Under the pieces are notes generated by a model. The model ran no database searches, was not told where the DNA came from, and saw only the letters and a list, made by a program, of their open reading frames with translations. From Clostridiaceae bacterium (GTDB lineage: Bacteria > Bacillota > Clostridia > DSM-8532), in the NCBI GenBank assembly GCA_025361665.1, contig JANYKF010000320.1:1-8053 (forward strand): a stretch of 8,053 nucleotides of DNA, given 5' to 3'. The translations under genes were made by a program, and so were the position numbers. Shown piece after piece: positions 1 through 5,827 of this stretch. Position 1 is the stretch's first letter, and the number at the start of each line of letters is the position of its first letter.

Positions 1-35
1 TGAACACAGGAATCATACAGAAGGGATAATGGCTT

Positions 36-416
36 ATGGATTTTGATGGATTGTATGAAAAGGCAAAATCAGTCCTGAACCCCCGCTGGTTGTCGGATTG
101 GGTGGAGGTCGGCGGCGTAGGCGCGGCCATCCTGACGGAAAGCGGGAACGTCTTTGTCGGGGTCTGCATCGACACGGCCTGTTCGATGGGTTTTTGCGCG
201 GAGCACGCGGCCGCAGCCGCCATGGTCACGGCCGGTGAAAACCGGGTTCTGAAAATGATTGCCGTGGATTGGGAGGGCAGTATCTTGCCGCCATGCGGGC
301 GATGCCGGGAATTCATCAGCCAGCTGCATCCGGATAATTTGAAAACGGAAGTGAAAGTGAATGCGGATACCGTCATGACACTCAAGGAACTGCTCCCCTT
401 TGATTGGAGGGGCTGA
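36..416 (+). CDS. Cytidine deaminase-like zinc hydrolase (CDA fold)
   Basis: A 126-residue protein of the cytidine/blasticidin-S deaminase type, a cytosolic zinc enzyme class that hydrolytically deaminates cytidine-like (pyrimidine) substrates. The zinc signature is complete: Cys54-Ala-Glu56 supplies the first ligand and the catalytic glutamate, and Pro-Cys87-Gly-Arg-Cys90 supplies the other two cysteines. The length matches the small homotetrameric CDA class (about 125-135 residues). The residues around the core (GVCIDTACSMGFCAEHAA) resemble the branch often labelled simply 'cytidine deaminase family' rather than textbook Cdd, so nucleoside salvage is a guess and the true substrate is open. 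The ATG at 36 follows AAGGG at 21-25 at about 10 bases. An earlier ATG at 29 hits a stop after five codons. The stop overlaps the next gene, suggesting co-transcription. Bases 1-35 hold no complete gene. Confidence 0.9.
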   Translation: MDFDGLYEKAKSVLNPRWLSDWVEVGGVGAAILTESGNVFVGVCIDTACSMGFCAEHAAAAAMVTAGENRVLKMIAVDWEGSILPPCGRCREFISQLHPDNLKTEVKVNADTVMTLKELLPFDWRG

Positions 417-691
417 AGACCCGGCTGGACTCCCTCATTGCGGGAGAGCCGGATTGGCTGGCCAACATTTCCAATGCATGCGCTTTACTGTTTCAGATGC
501 TGCCTCACGTCAACTGGGCGGGATTCCATCTGATGAAGGAAGGCACGCTGGTGCCGATTTCACAGGATGGACACATCGTGGCCGTCCTCGATCTTGACAG
601 CCCATCCCGGAACCGCTTTGATGAAACGGATGCGTCGGGATTGGAAAATTTTGTGGCTATCCTTCTGAAGCATGCGAGCTTTCCATTTTGA
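404..691 (+). CDS. GAF-domain free methionine-R-sulfoxide reductase, internally deleted remnant
   Basis: A 95-residue reading frame matching both ends of the GAF-type free methionine-(R)-sulfoxide reductase family (fRMsr, MsrC/YebR), which normally has about 150-165 residues and repairs oxidised free methionine in the cytosol. Residues 16-48 fit the family start (DWLANISNACALLF, then NWAGFHL). Residues 50-88 fit the family end (VPISQDGHIVAVLDLDSP, then RFDETDASGLE). The stretch that should lie between them, with the three conserved cysteines of the active site, is absent; the only cysteine left is Cys26 in the first part. The junction falls near bases 545-556 and keeps the frame. The product therefore should not be an active reductase. 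The start is TTG at 404, directly after an in-frame TGA at 401-403; no ATG is available before residue 32, and the N-terminus is also short for the family. It overlaps the deaminase gene by 13 bases. Either a decaying gene or a bare GAF mini-protein. Confidence 0.75.
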   Translation: MEGLKTRLDSLIAGEPDWLANISNACALLFQMLPHVNWAGFHLMKEGTLVPISQDGHIVAVLDLDSPSRNRFDETDASGLENFVAILLKHASFPF

Positions 692-716
692 AGCGCTTCA
701 GTTCATTTGTTACAAT
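688..716 (+). promoter_or_regulatory. Sigma-A-type promoter with extended -10 for the DUF3786 gene
   Basis: The -35 element TTGAAG (688-693) and -10 element TACAAT (711-716) are separated by exactly 17 bases, and a TG one base upstream of the -10 (708-709) makes it an extended -10. The -35 overlaps the stop codon of the upstream GAF gene. The predicted start near 723 would leave a leader of about 78 bases before the ATG at 801. This suggests the DUF3786 gene is transcribed separately from the deaminase-GAF pair. Confidence 0.5.
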
Positions 717-800
717 TTTATGTTCAATTTGCAAGCAAGTCGAATCATTTTTTCTGACACGGTTCGTCTATCATTCAGGATCAGAGAACGGGAAAATCAA

Positions 801-1439
801 ATGCCGTATTTGGAATCGAATCTCATAAACGGATACATGGAAGCCTTCAGCATGGGCTTTGCCGCACTGCGCCTGCGTGAACCGACTGATGTCGTCCGCA
901 ATGCGGAGGTGGAATATGATGCAACCGCTCAGACGTATGCAGTGCGGTACATGAATGAACGGTATCATGTTGATTGTTTGGCAGGCCATGTGGCCCGGAT
1001 GGCGCCCGAAGGCCCTGCATCTGCCGGAATAACGGCAGGTGTGTTGATCCTCCATTATCTCCTTCATGCAGTGAAGCGGCCCCTTTCAGGCAGGATGATT
1101 TCATTCAGGGAGGTTCGTGGAGTATCCGGGTATTTTCCAACCTTCAGGAAACGGGCCATCCTGCCATTGCAAGAATCATTTAAAGACACACCCGATGCAC
1201 TCATCAAGTCCGGCCTTGCCCTTGGCGGAGAAATTGCAGGATATGGAGACGCTTCGACAACCTTGCACATATTCCCGCTCGTTCCGGTCACATACGTCGT
1301 TTGGAAAGGGGACGAAGAAATACCGTCAAGTGCGGCCATCCTCTTTGATGAAACCATCACATCGTATCTGCCCGGAGAAGACATCGTGCTGGCGGCCAGT
1401 TTCGGCACATATGCCCTGATGAAGCGGGCAAAGGGTTGA
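801..1439 (+). CDS. DUF3786 domain-containing protein
   Basis: A 212-residue soluble protein that I recognise as DUF3786, a family of unknown function found mainly in anaerobic bacteria. Seen here: a helical N-terminal part (residues 1-95), a YFPTFRKR segment (111-118), a GGE-GYGDAS region (142-152), then the family-typical FPLVPVTYVVWKGDEEIPSSAAILFD run (158-183) and a PGED motif (191-194). The acidic, histidine-poor C-terminal half has no recognisable catalytic triad, Fe-S cysteine cluster or membrane segment, so no reaction is assigned. The reading frame stays open upstream to 672, but residues encoded there do not look like the family, and a promoter and AT-rich leader occupy that region. 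The ATG at 801 is preferred, although its ribosome binding site (GGGA, 8 bases upstream) is weak. It converges on the transglutaminase gene across 73 bases. Confidence 0.75.
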   Translation: MPYLESNLINGYMEAFSMGFAALRLREPTDVVRNAEVEYDATAQTYAVRYMNERYHVDCLAGHVARMAPEGPASAGITAGVLILHYLLHAVKRPLSGRMISFREVRGVSGYFPTFRKRAILPLQESFKDTPDALIKSGLALGGEIAGYGDASTTLHIFPLVPVTYVVWKGDEEIPSSAAILFDETITSYLPGEDIVLAASFGTYALMKRAKG

Positions 1440-1455
1440 TGTGTGCCACTGCCGG

Positions 1456-1499
1456 ATGTCATGGATCCGATTCCAATTGTTCACAGATCCTGATGACAT
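1456..1499. terminator. Hairpin between convergent genes, possible terminator
   Basis: ATGTCAT (1456-1462) plus GGATC (1463-1467) pair with GATCC (1486-1490) and ATGACAT (1493-1499), with a two-base bulge and an 18-base loop. It lies between the convergent stops of DUF3786 (1439) and the transglutaminase gene (1513). The following T-run is short (TTT at 1499-1501) and the minus side has none, so strong intrinsic termination is not assured. The symmetry and position support a transcript 3'-end role. Confidence 0.4.
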
Positions 1500-1512
1500 T
1501 TCCACTGAAATC

Positions 1513-2982
1513 TCACGGGAGTGGGTTCCGCCATTCGCCGTCAGGCACAAGACGCGCCAGAATAACAGCCAGTTGCGCGCGAGTCGCAGAACCCTTCGGG
1601 TTGAAAGTGTTTTTTGCATCGGTACCGGAAATGATGCCGGCATTTGCCATGGCAATCACATCAGGTTGATAGGAAGGTTTCACGACCGTTAGGTCCGGGA
1701 TTGTGATTTGGCGTATGGAGATCATGCTTCCGACCGCATGGTGAAGGATATACGCCATCTCCTCCCGGGTTGCGGCGCGTGTTTCCCAGGAGGAACCGAA
1801 TTCGCTGCCTTGGATGATCCCATGCATCTTGCAGTAGTCGATATATGCGCGAAACCAGGGTTGACGCTGTTCTTTATACTCTTTGATGAATTCCGCGAGG
1901 ATATCCTCATTTTGACCTTCTTTGGCATGGACTCTTGCTGCCACTGCTGCGGCCTGCGCCAGCGACACGGTTCCATTTGGACTGAACAATCCATTTGAAC
2001 CTACCATCAGGCCAATGGCACTGATGCGCTGAACGGCCTCCGCATACCACTGTCCGGCAGGAATGTCCATGAACGGGACGGGAGAGACGGTGGCCTGTGC
2101 TGCGGGTTGTGTGACTTGCACAGTTGTTTCCGTGATGACGGCGCGTACGGTTTCTTTGACCCATACGTAGGTATATGGCGCATACACATTGTACCGGCGC
2201 CCTTCACGCACCATGTCCTCATGAGTCCGCATCAGATATTCGACACGGGTGGATTCATTCTGATATCCGATACTGTCATTGTATGTCGGATCGAATTCAT
2301 ACCAGACGCCATCGACCCGGACACCGACCCAGGCATGTCCCACACCGTTCGAAGTGCCGGTGATGGGATAGGCTTCCATACCCCCGGCAAGCAGCAGCAT
2401 GACGGCAAGTTGTGCATATGCCTGGCATACCCCGGTTTTTTGCGTGATGAAAGGATATACGGAATAAATGCTGAGGGACTGGTCATATTCGAAATTATGG
2501 ATGAGAAAGTCGTTGACGGCCAGAAGCTTGTCCTTCTCCAGCATGTCCGATCGGAAAATCTCGCTGGCAACCTGGTCTACATAGGCTCGGACTGCGGTGC
2601 GTTCCGATGCTGAGTCGAAATATTCGGGAGTAATCTCCAGAAGATAATCACCTGTCCTGTTGCCGGTCCTTGTATATGAGAATGCTTTGGCGGAAAAAGC
2701 CAACATCAGGTTATAGGCATTGTTATGGTAAAGCAGGTCTGTCACTGTTTCCGGGTCTTGACCGATGTCATAAATGAAGCTGTCGGGATAATCGGCAGTA
2801 TCACGGATGAAGGTTGCCATCGCGTTGTCAGCAGTCAGTTTTGTTATGACGGAGGAACTTGCTGCCATAGAATGAAGTGTCGGAGAAAACAGGGCGAGAA
2901 CCAGCAGGAGGGAGACTACTCGGAGGCAGCCCTGTCTGATGGGTTTTCCGGGATGGAGGATGGCAAGTACTGGATTCGGCAT
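1513..2982 (-). CDS. Exported transglutaminase-like protein with three C-terminal SLH repeats
   Basis: A 489-residue secreted protein. Residues 1-41 form a signal peptide (positive n-region, hydrophobic core SLLLVLALF at 24-32, cleavage likely near Ala40-Ala41). Residues about 145-235 form a transglutaminase-like core with a complete Cys-His-Asp triad: Cys186 (TGVCQAYA), His216 (GHAWVGV) and Asp231 (FDPTYND). Such domains in bacteria act as cysteine peptidases, amidases or cross-linkers; the substrate is unknown. A threonine/proline linker (283-304) leads to three SLH repeats (about 304-351, 376-416, 430-479) that would anchor the protein to secondary cell-wall polymer. At the position of the SLH 'TRAE' motif the repeats read SLAQ, TREE and TRAQ, so the first is degenerate. 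Start: the ATG at 2982 follows GAAAGGAAAC at good spacing, and the signal peptide begins there. An extended -10 promoter lies at 3135-3163. Confidence 0.88.
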   Translation of the reverse strand: MPNPVLAILHPGKPIRQGCLRVVSLLLVLALFSPTLHSMAASSSVITKLTADNAMATFIRDTADYPDSFIYDIGQDPETVTDLLYHNNAYNLMLAFSAKAFSYTRTGNRTGDYLLEITPEYFDSASERTAVRAYVDQVASEIFRSDMLEKDKLLAVNDFLIHNFEYDQSLSIYSVYPFITQKTGVCQAYAQLAVMLLLAGGMEAYPITGTSNGVGHAWVGVRVDGVWYEFDPTYNDSIGYQNESTRVEYLMRTHEDMVREGRRYNVYAPYTYVWVKETVRAVITETTVQVTQPAAQATVSPVPFMDIPAGQWYAEAVQRISAIGLMVGSNGLFSPNGTVSLAQAAAVAARVHAKEGQNEDILAEFIKEYKEQRQPWFRAYIDYCKMHGIIQGSEFGSSWETRAATREEMAYILHHAVGSMISIRQITIPDLTVVKPSYQPDVIAMANAGIISGTDAKNTFNPKGSATRAQLAVILARLVPDGEWRNPLP

Positions 2983-3039
2983 GTTGTTTCCTTTCGCAGG
3001 TTGAGAAACAATGGGGAAGACAGACCCGACGTGCTTCGC

Positions 3040-3070
3040 GGTGAATCACCAGGAAGACACGCAAATGCGT
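3040..3070. repeat. Two short inverted repeats in the transglutaminase-SLH leader
   Basis: GGTGAATCACC (3040-3050) is a perfect inverted repeat with a one-base centre. ACGCAAATGCGT (3059-3070) has 5-base arms around AA. Both lie within the predicted 5' untranslated leader of the minus-strand gene. They could be an operator or small RNA hairpins. I could not match the leader to a known riboswitch. Confidence 0.35.
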
Positions 3071-3134
3071 CCGAATCTATTGGTTTCTGTTATTTGAACG
3101 ACGCATTCACAGGGCAGACGAGTGGGTACACTTC

Positions 3135-3163
3135 ATTCTATCAAGCAGAGGGATTCGGCACAA
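3135..3163 (-). promoter_or_regulatory. Extended -10 promoter for the transglutaminase-SLH gene
   Basis: Read on the minus strand, TTGTGC (3163-3158) is followed after exactly 17 bases by TAGAAT (3140-3135), preceded by TGA, giving an extended -10 (TGATAGAAT). Transcription would start near 3128, leaving a leader of about 145 bases before the start codon at 2982. The leader contains two short inverted repeats, at 3040-3050 and 3059-3070. Confidence 0.5.
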
Positions 3164-3173
3164 TGAGCAGTAA

Positions 3174-3192
3174 GTCCTGATTTGATCAGGAC
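3174..3192. promoter_or_regulatory. 19-bp perfect inverted repeat, candidate operator between divergent genes
   Basis: GTCCTGAT-TTG-ATCAGGAC is an 8-base perfect inverted repeat with a three-base centre. It sits 10 bases upstream of the -35 of the minus-strand transglutaminase promoter and about 80 bases upstream of the -10 candidate of the plus-strand aminopeptidase gene. No T-run follows, which argues against a terminator. Its place between divergent promoters favours a regulator binding site; the regulator is unknown. Confidence 0.45.
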
Positions 3193-3271
3193 AATTTACG
3201 CACGGGCCTCCGACCTTTTCAAGACCAGCGGGTGCCGGATGTCGCGGGTATGCCTGTTCCGGTTTATGCGG

Positions 3272-3277
3272 TATAAT
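3272..3277 (+). promoter_or_regulatory. -10 candidate for the aminopeptidase gene
   Basis: A consensus TATAAT hexamer stands 72 bases upstream of the ATG at 3350. No good -35 is seen at 16-18 bases (for example TATGCC at 3249-3254), so this promoter may depend on an activator or be weak. Confidence 0.35.
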
Positions 3278-3349
3278 CATATCGGAAATCAGCCCATTTC
3301 ATTGAATTGCATCCAACTGGCACATGCCCTTTGGAACGAAGGAGAAGAT

Positions 3350-5203
3350 ATGAAAAAAAGACTGGAAGCATCGGGATGCGAGAGCGTTCTGCAACGGCTG
3401 GAGGCTCTGCGGCTTGAAATGGGCGGCGAGGGTTTGGATGCCTGGCTTGTTCCAAGCGGAGACCCTCATCTCAGCGAGTATGTGGCGGATCACTGGAAAA
3501 CCCGGGAATGGCTGTCCGGATTTGCCGGTTCAGCCGGAACGCTGGTCGTCACGATGGAAGAGAGCCTCCTCTGGACGGATGGCCGTTATTTTGTCCAGGC
3601 GGAGAAAGAGCTTGAGGGGACAGGCATCCAGTTGATGAAAATGGCCACCCCCGGGTACCCGGCCATTCTTGAATGGCTTGATAAGAATCTGGATGAAGGC
3701 AGCGTATTGGGGCTCGATGGAACCCTGTATGCCGCCAGCACGCTGAAGGAATACGCAAAAAAACTGGACTCAAAGAAAATCAGGATTTCCGGAGGACAGG
3801 ATCTTCCTGGGCGCATCTGGACGGGTCGGCCTGCGATTCCCGCGACACGGGTCTTTGTGCATGAGACCGTGTTTGCAGGATGTTCCCCGATGGAAAAACT
3901 GGAACAGGTTCGCGGCATGATGTCGGCAGATCACGCGGATCAAGTCCTTTTCTCGGCGCTTGACGGGATTGCGTGGCTCTTCAACATCCGCGGGTCGGAC
4001 GTGCAGAACAACCCGGTTACGATCGCCTATGCCCGTGTGGGGACAGAAGATGCGGAACTTTTCATCGATTCCGGGAAACTGGACCCCGCCGTGCGAAAGC
4101 ACTTGTCGGACAACGGGATTTCCATTTCCCCTTATGAATCCGTGCAGACGGCACTTGCGGTATTTCCTGCCGGATCCCGGATCGCGTATGATGCGAAACT
4201 GACGAATGCCTCCCTTGTGCGCGCCATCCCCGCAGGCTGTGTGCCTGTGGAGATTGACGATTACCTGGTGAAAGCCAAAGCCGTGAAGAGTGCGGTCGAA
4301 ATTGAAAATCTGAAGCATTGCCAGGCACGGGACGGTGCGGCCATGATCCGCTTCCTGATGTGGCTGGAAGAAGCCATGCCGCAGGGGTCGGCACCTGTTA
4401 CCGAACTGGACGCCGTCTCGAAACTGACAGCCCTGAGAGCCGCACTGCCACTGGCCATGGGAGACAGCTTCGACGCGATCGCCGCATATGGAGCCAATGC
4501 CGCCATGATGCACTACAAGGCTTCCCCGGAAAGCCACTCCATCCTTGAGCCGCATGGCCTGCTGCTTGTGGACTGCGGAGGCCAGTATCTGGACGGTACG
4601 ACGGACATTACGCGCACGGTGGCCCTCGGACCGATTTCCGGCGAGGAACGCACGGCCTGCACGCTGACCCTGCAATCGCACATAGGACTTAGCCAGGCCT
4701 TTTTTCTTGAAGGCAGCACCGGGTCGAACCTGGATGTGCTGGCCCGCATGCCGATGTGGAAGAAAGGCATGGACTACAAATGCGGCACGGGCCATGGCGT
4801 CGGCTATTTCCTGAGCGTGCATGAGGGACCGCAGGGTTTCCGCCAGACCCATTCCCCGGTCAGACTGATGCCGGGCATGATCATCACGAACGAACCTGGT
4901 GTTTACCGCGCCGGCCTGTTGGGTGCGCGCACGGAAAACACAATGCTCGTGGTGCCTGCCTGCCAGACGGAGGATGGGACTTTTTACAAGTTCGAAACGA
5001 TTTCCTGCTGCCCGATTGATGTGAAAACCCTGGATCTTGGAAGATTGTCATTTGATGAAAAGGAATGGTTGGATGAATATCATCGGTTTGTCTTCAGCAA
5101 AGTGTCGCCGCATCTGGACAATACAGAACAAGCGTGGCTGAGAGAAGCCACAAAGGCGGTTTCACGCGATGAATCACAAGATAAGGGCGCAATCCGGACA
5201 TGA
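3350..5203 (+). CDS. Xaa-Pro aminopeptidase, long-form M24B metallopeptidase
   Basis: A 617-residue cytosolic aminopeptidase that removes N-terminal residues before proline, finishing degradation of proline-rich peptides. Three parts are visible as in eukaryotic aminopeptidase P1-like enzymes (about 600 residues): two creatinase-like N-terminal domains (about 12-160 and 165-315) and the pita-bread catalytic domain (about 320-560), with a C-terminal tail typical of this form. All five metal ligands are present: Asp408 (VDCGGQY), Asp419 (TTDITRT), His482 (GTGHGVG), Glu515 (TNEPG) and Glu529 (ARTEN). The supporting histidines are His388 (MMHYK) and His491 (VHEGP). The residue before GTGH is Cys478, where the human enzyme has His. 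The ATG at 3350 is chosen because AAGGAG (3339-3344) lies 5 bases upstream and the family N-terminus begins here. The frame stays open to 3182, but those 56 extra residues are unlike the family. Confidence 0.95.
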   Translation: MKKRLEASGCESVLQRLEALRLEMGGEGLDAWLVPSGDPHLSEYVADHWKTREWLSGFAGSAGTLVVTMEESLLWTDGRYFVQAEKELEGTGIQLMKMATPGYPAILEWLDKNLDEGSVLGLDGTLYAASTLKEYAKKLDSKKIRISGGQDLPGRIWTGRPAIPATRVFVHETVFAGCSPMEKLEQVRGMMSADHADQVLFSALDGIAWLFNIRGSDVQNNPVTIAYARVGTEDAELFIDSGKLDPAVRKHLSDNGISISPYESVQTALAVFPAGSRIAYDAKLTNASLVRAIPAGCVPVEIDDYLVKAKAVKSAVEIENLKHCQARDGAAMIRFLMWLEEAMPQGSAPVTELDAVSKLTALRAALPLAMGDSFDAIAAYGANAAMMHYKASPESHSILEPHGLLLVDCGGQYLDGTTDITRTVALGPISGEERTACTLTLQSHIGLSQAFFLEGSTGSNLDVLARMPMWKKGMDYKCGTGHGVGYFLSVHEGPQGFRQTHSPVRLMPGMIITNEPGVYRAGLLGARTENTMLVVPACQTEDGTFYKFETISCCPIDVKTLDLGRLSFDEKEWLDEYHRFVFSKVSPHLDNTEQAWLREATKAVSRDESQDKGAIRT

Positions 5204-5309
5204 CGGGAAGATCAGGGTTTCCTTGGCAAGAAGGCTTTCCTTCATTCTTCTGATACCTGCAGCCGGTCACACGGCTCGAGTTTGCATCGCTCGCGGTCAA
5301 TTTGTGTGA
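5169..5309 (+). other. Signal-peptide-like reading frame, probable 5' remnant of the SLH gene
   Basis: A 46-codon frame starting at ATG 5169, inside the end of the aminopeptidase gene. It encodes a basic stretch (KIRVSLARR) followed by a hydrophobic core and alanine-rich exit (LSFILLIPAAGHTA), the shape of an export signal. It then runs out of frame through the SLH-coding region to a stop at 5307. A shorter start is possible at TTG 5223, with AGGG at 5214-5217. The best reading is that this was once the signal peptide of the adjoining SLH protein, now separated by a deletion that shifted the frame near 5250-5262. It is short, so chance is possible. Confidence 0.4.
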
Positions 5310-5766
5310 AAATCTCATGGGGGAATCCTTTGCAGCCGCAGCCGAGCCGTTTTCGGACACTGATGATCCTGAGGTGGCCAAGGCATACAGGGCTGGCCTC
5401 ATCAAAGGCACCGGTCCCACGCTCTTTACGCCTGCAAGGAGCATTTCGCGGCAGGAAGCGGGCATCCTGCTGATGAATGTGCAGCGGTTTCTTCAGAAAA
5501 CCCTGTTTCCGGTTTCGCAAAATACAACAAATACCAGCGCGGATTCGGGCGCGGAAAACGCTTCAGGGACAGGGACGTCAATGGCCGCATTGCCATTTGC
5601 TGACGATGCAGCCATTGCCTCATGGGCGAAAGCGGATGTGTATGGAGCGGTGAGGGCCAATTTGCTGAAGGGAGTAGCTGGAAACTGTTACGATCCGCTC
5701 GGTTCCCTCACCCGTGAACAGACGTTTGCCATTCTGCAGCGGCTGTACGCTGTGTTCGAACCGTGA
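5302..5766 (+). CDS. Truncated SLH-domain protein, probable pseudogene
   Basis: A 154-residue frame made only of S-layer homology sequence, the module that binds secondary cell-wall polymer on the outside of Gram-positive-type cells. Two full repeats are seen (about residues 17-65, PFSDTDDPEVAKAYRAGLIKG to ISRQE; and 97-150, PFADDAAIASWAKADVYGAV to LTREQ), joined by a Ser/Thr/Asn/Gly linker (72-92). The start is doubtful. TTG 5302 is the first start-like codon, yet SLH-like residues (YLQPVTRLEFASLAVNL) continue upstream in frame to a TGA at 5251-5253, so the first repeat is cut and no signal peptide is joined. No convincing ribosome binding site precedes 5302 or ATG 5317. A signal-peptide-like segment exists upstream in another frame, which fits a frameshifting deletion. 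An SLH protein without export cannot reach its ligand, so I regard this as a decaying gene, read from the aminopeptidase transcript if at all. Confidence 0.65.
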   Translation: MCENLMGESFAAAAEPFSDTDDPEVAKAYRAGLIKGTGPTLFTPARSISRQEAGILLMNVQRFLQKTLFPVSQNTTNTSADSGAENASGTGTSMAALPFADDAAIASWAKADVYGAVRANLLKGVAGNCYDPLGSLTREQTFAILQRLYAVFEP

Positions 5767-5799
5767 TTCCGGCACGCAGCCTCAAGGCGGGCCCTGGCC

Positions 5800-5820
5800 A
5801 GACCCGGATAATGGGTTTTT
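5800..5820 (+). terminator. Weak terminator candidate after the SLH gene
   Basis: AGACCC (5800-5805) can pair with GGGTTT (5813-5818), including one G-T pair, around a 7-base loop, and a run of five T follows at 5816-5820. The stem is short. It lies in the 61-base gap between the convergent SLH gene and ABC permease gene, the right place to end plus-strand transcription. Confidence 0.3.
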
Positions 5821-5827
5821 GCCGCCA

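Noticed and set aside
2983..3128. Possible cyclic-di-GMP riboswitch in the transglutaminase leader.
   Set aside because: Only loose resemblance (small hairpins around GGACGCATTTGCG). The conserved GNRA tetraloop, receptor and expected helices could not be found.
2725..3180. 151-codon plus-strand frame spanning the transglutaminase start and the divergent intergenic region.
   Set aside because: No ribosome binding site and no recognisable family. It overlaps the signal peptide, leader and promoter of the minus-strand gene.
3182..3349. 56-residue N-terminal extension of the aminopeptidase.
   Set aside because: The ATG at 3350 has a strong ribosome binding site and the family N-terminus; the extension contains the TATAAT candidate and part of the palindrome.
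3770..4852. 360-codon open frame on the minus strand inside the aminopeptidase gene.
   Set aside because: It is antisense to a clear M24B gene with all catalytic residues. The protein is rich in Arg, His and Gly with no recognisable domain, a typical codon-bias shadow.
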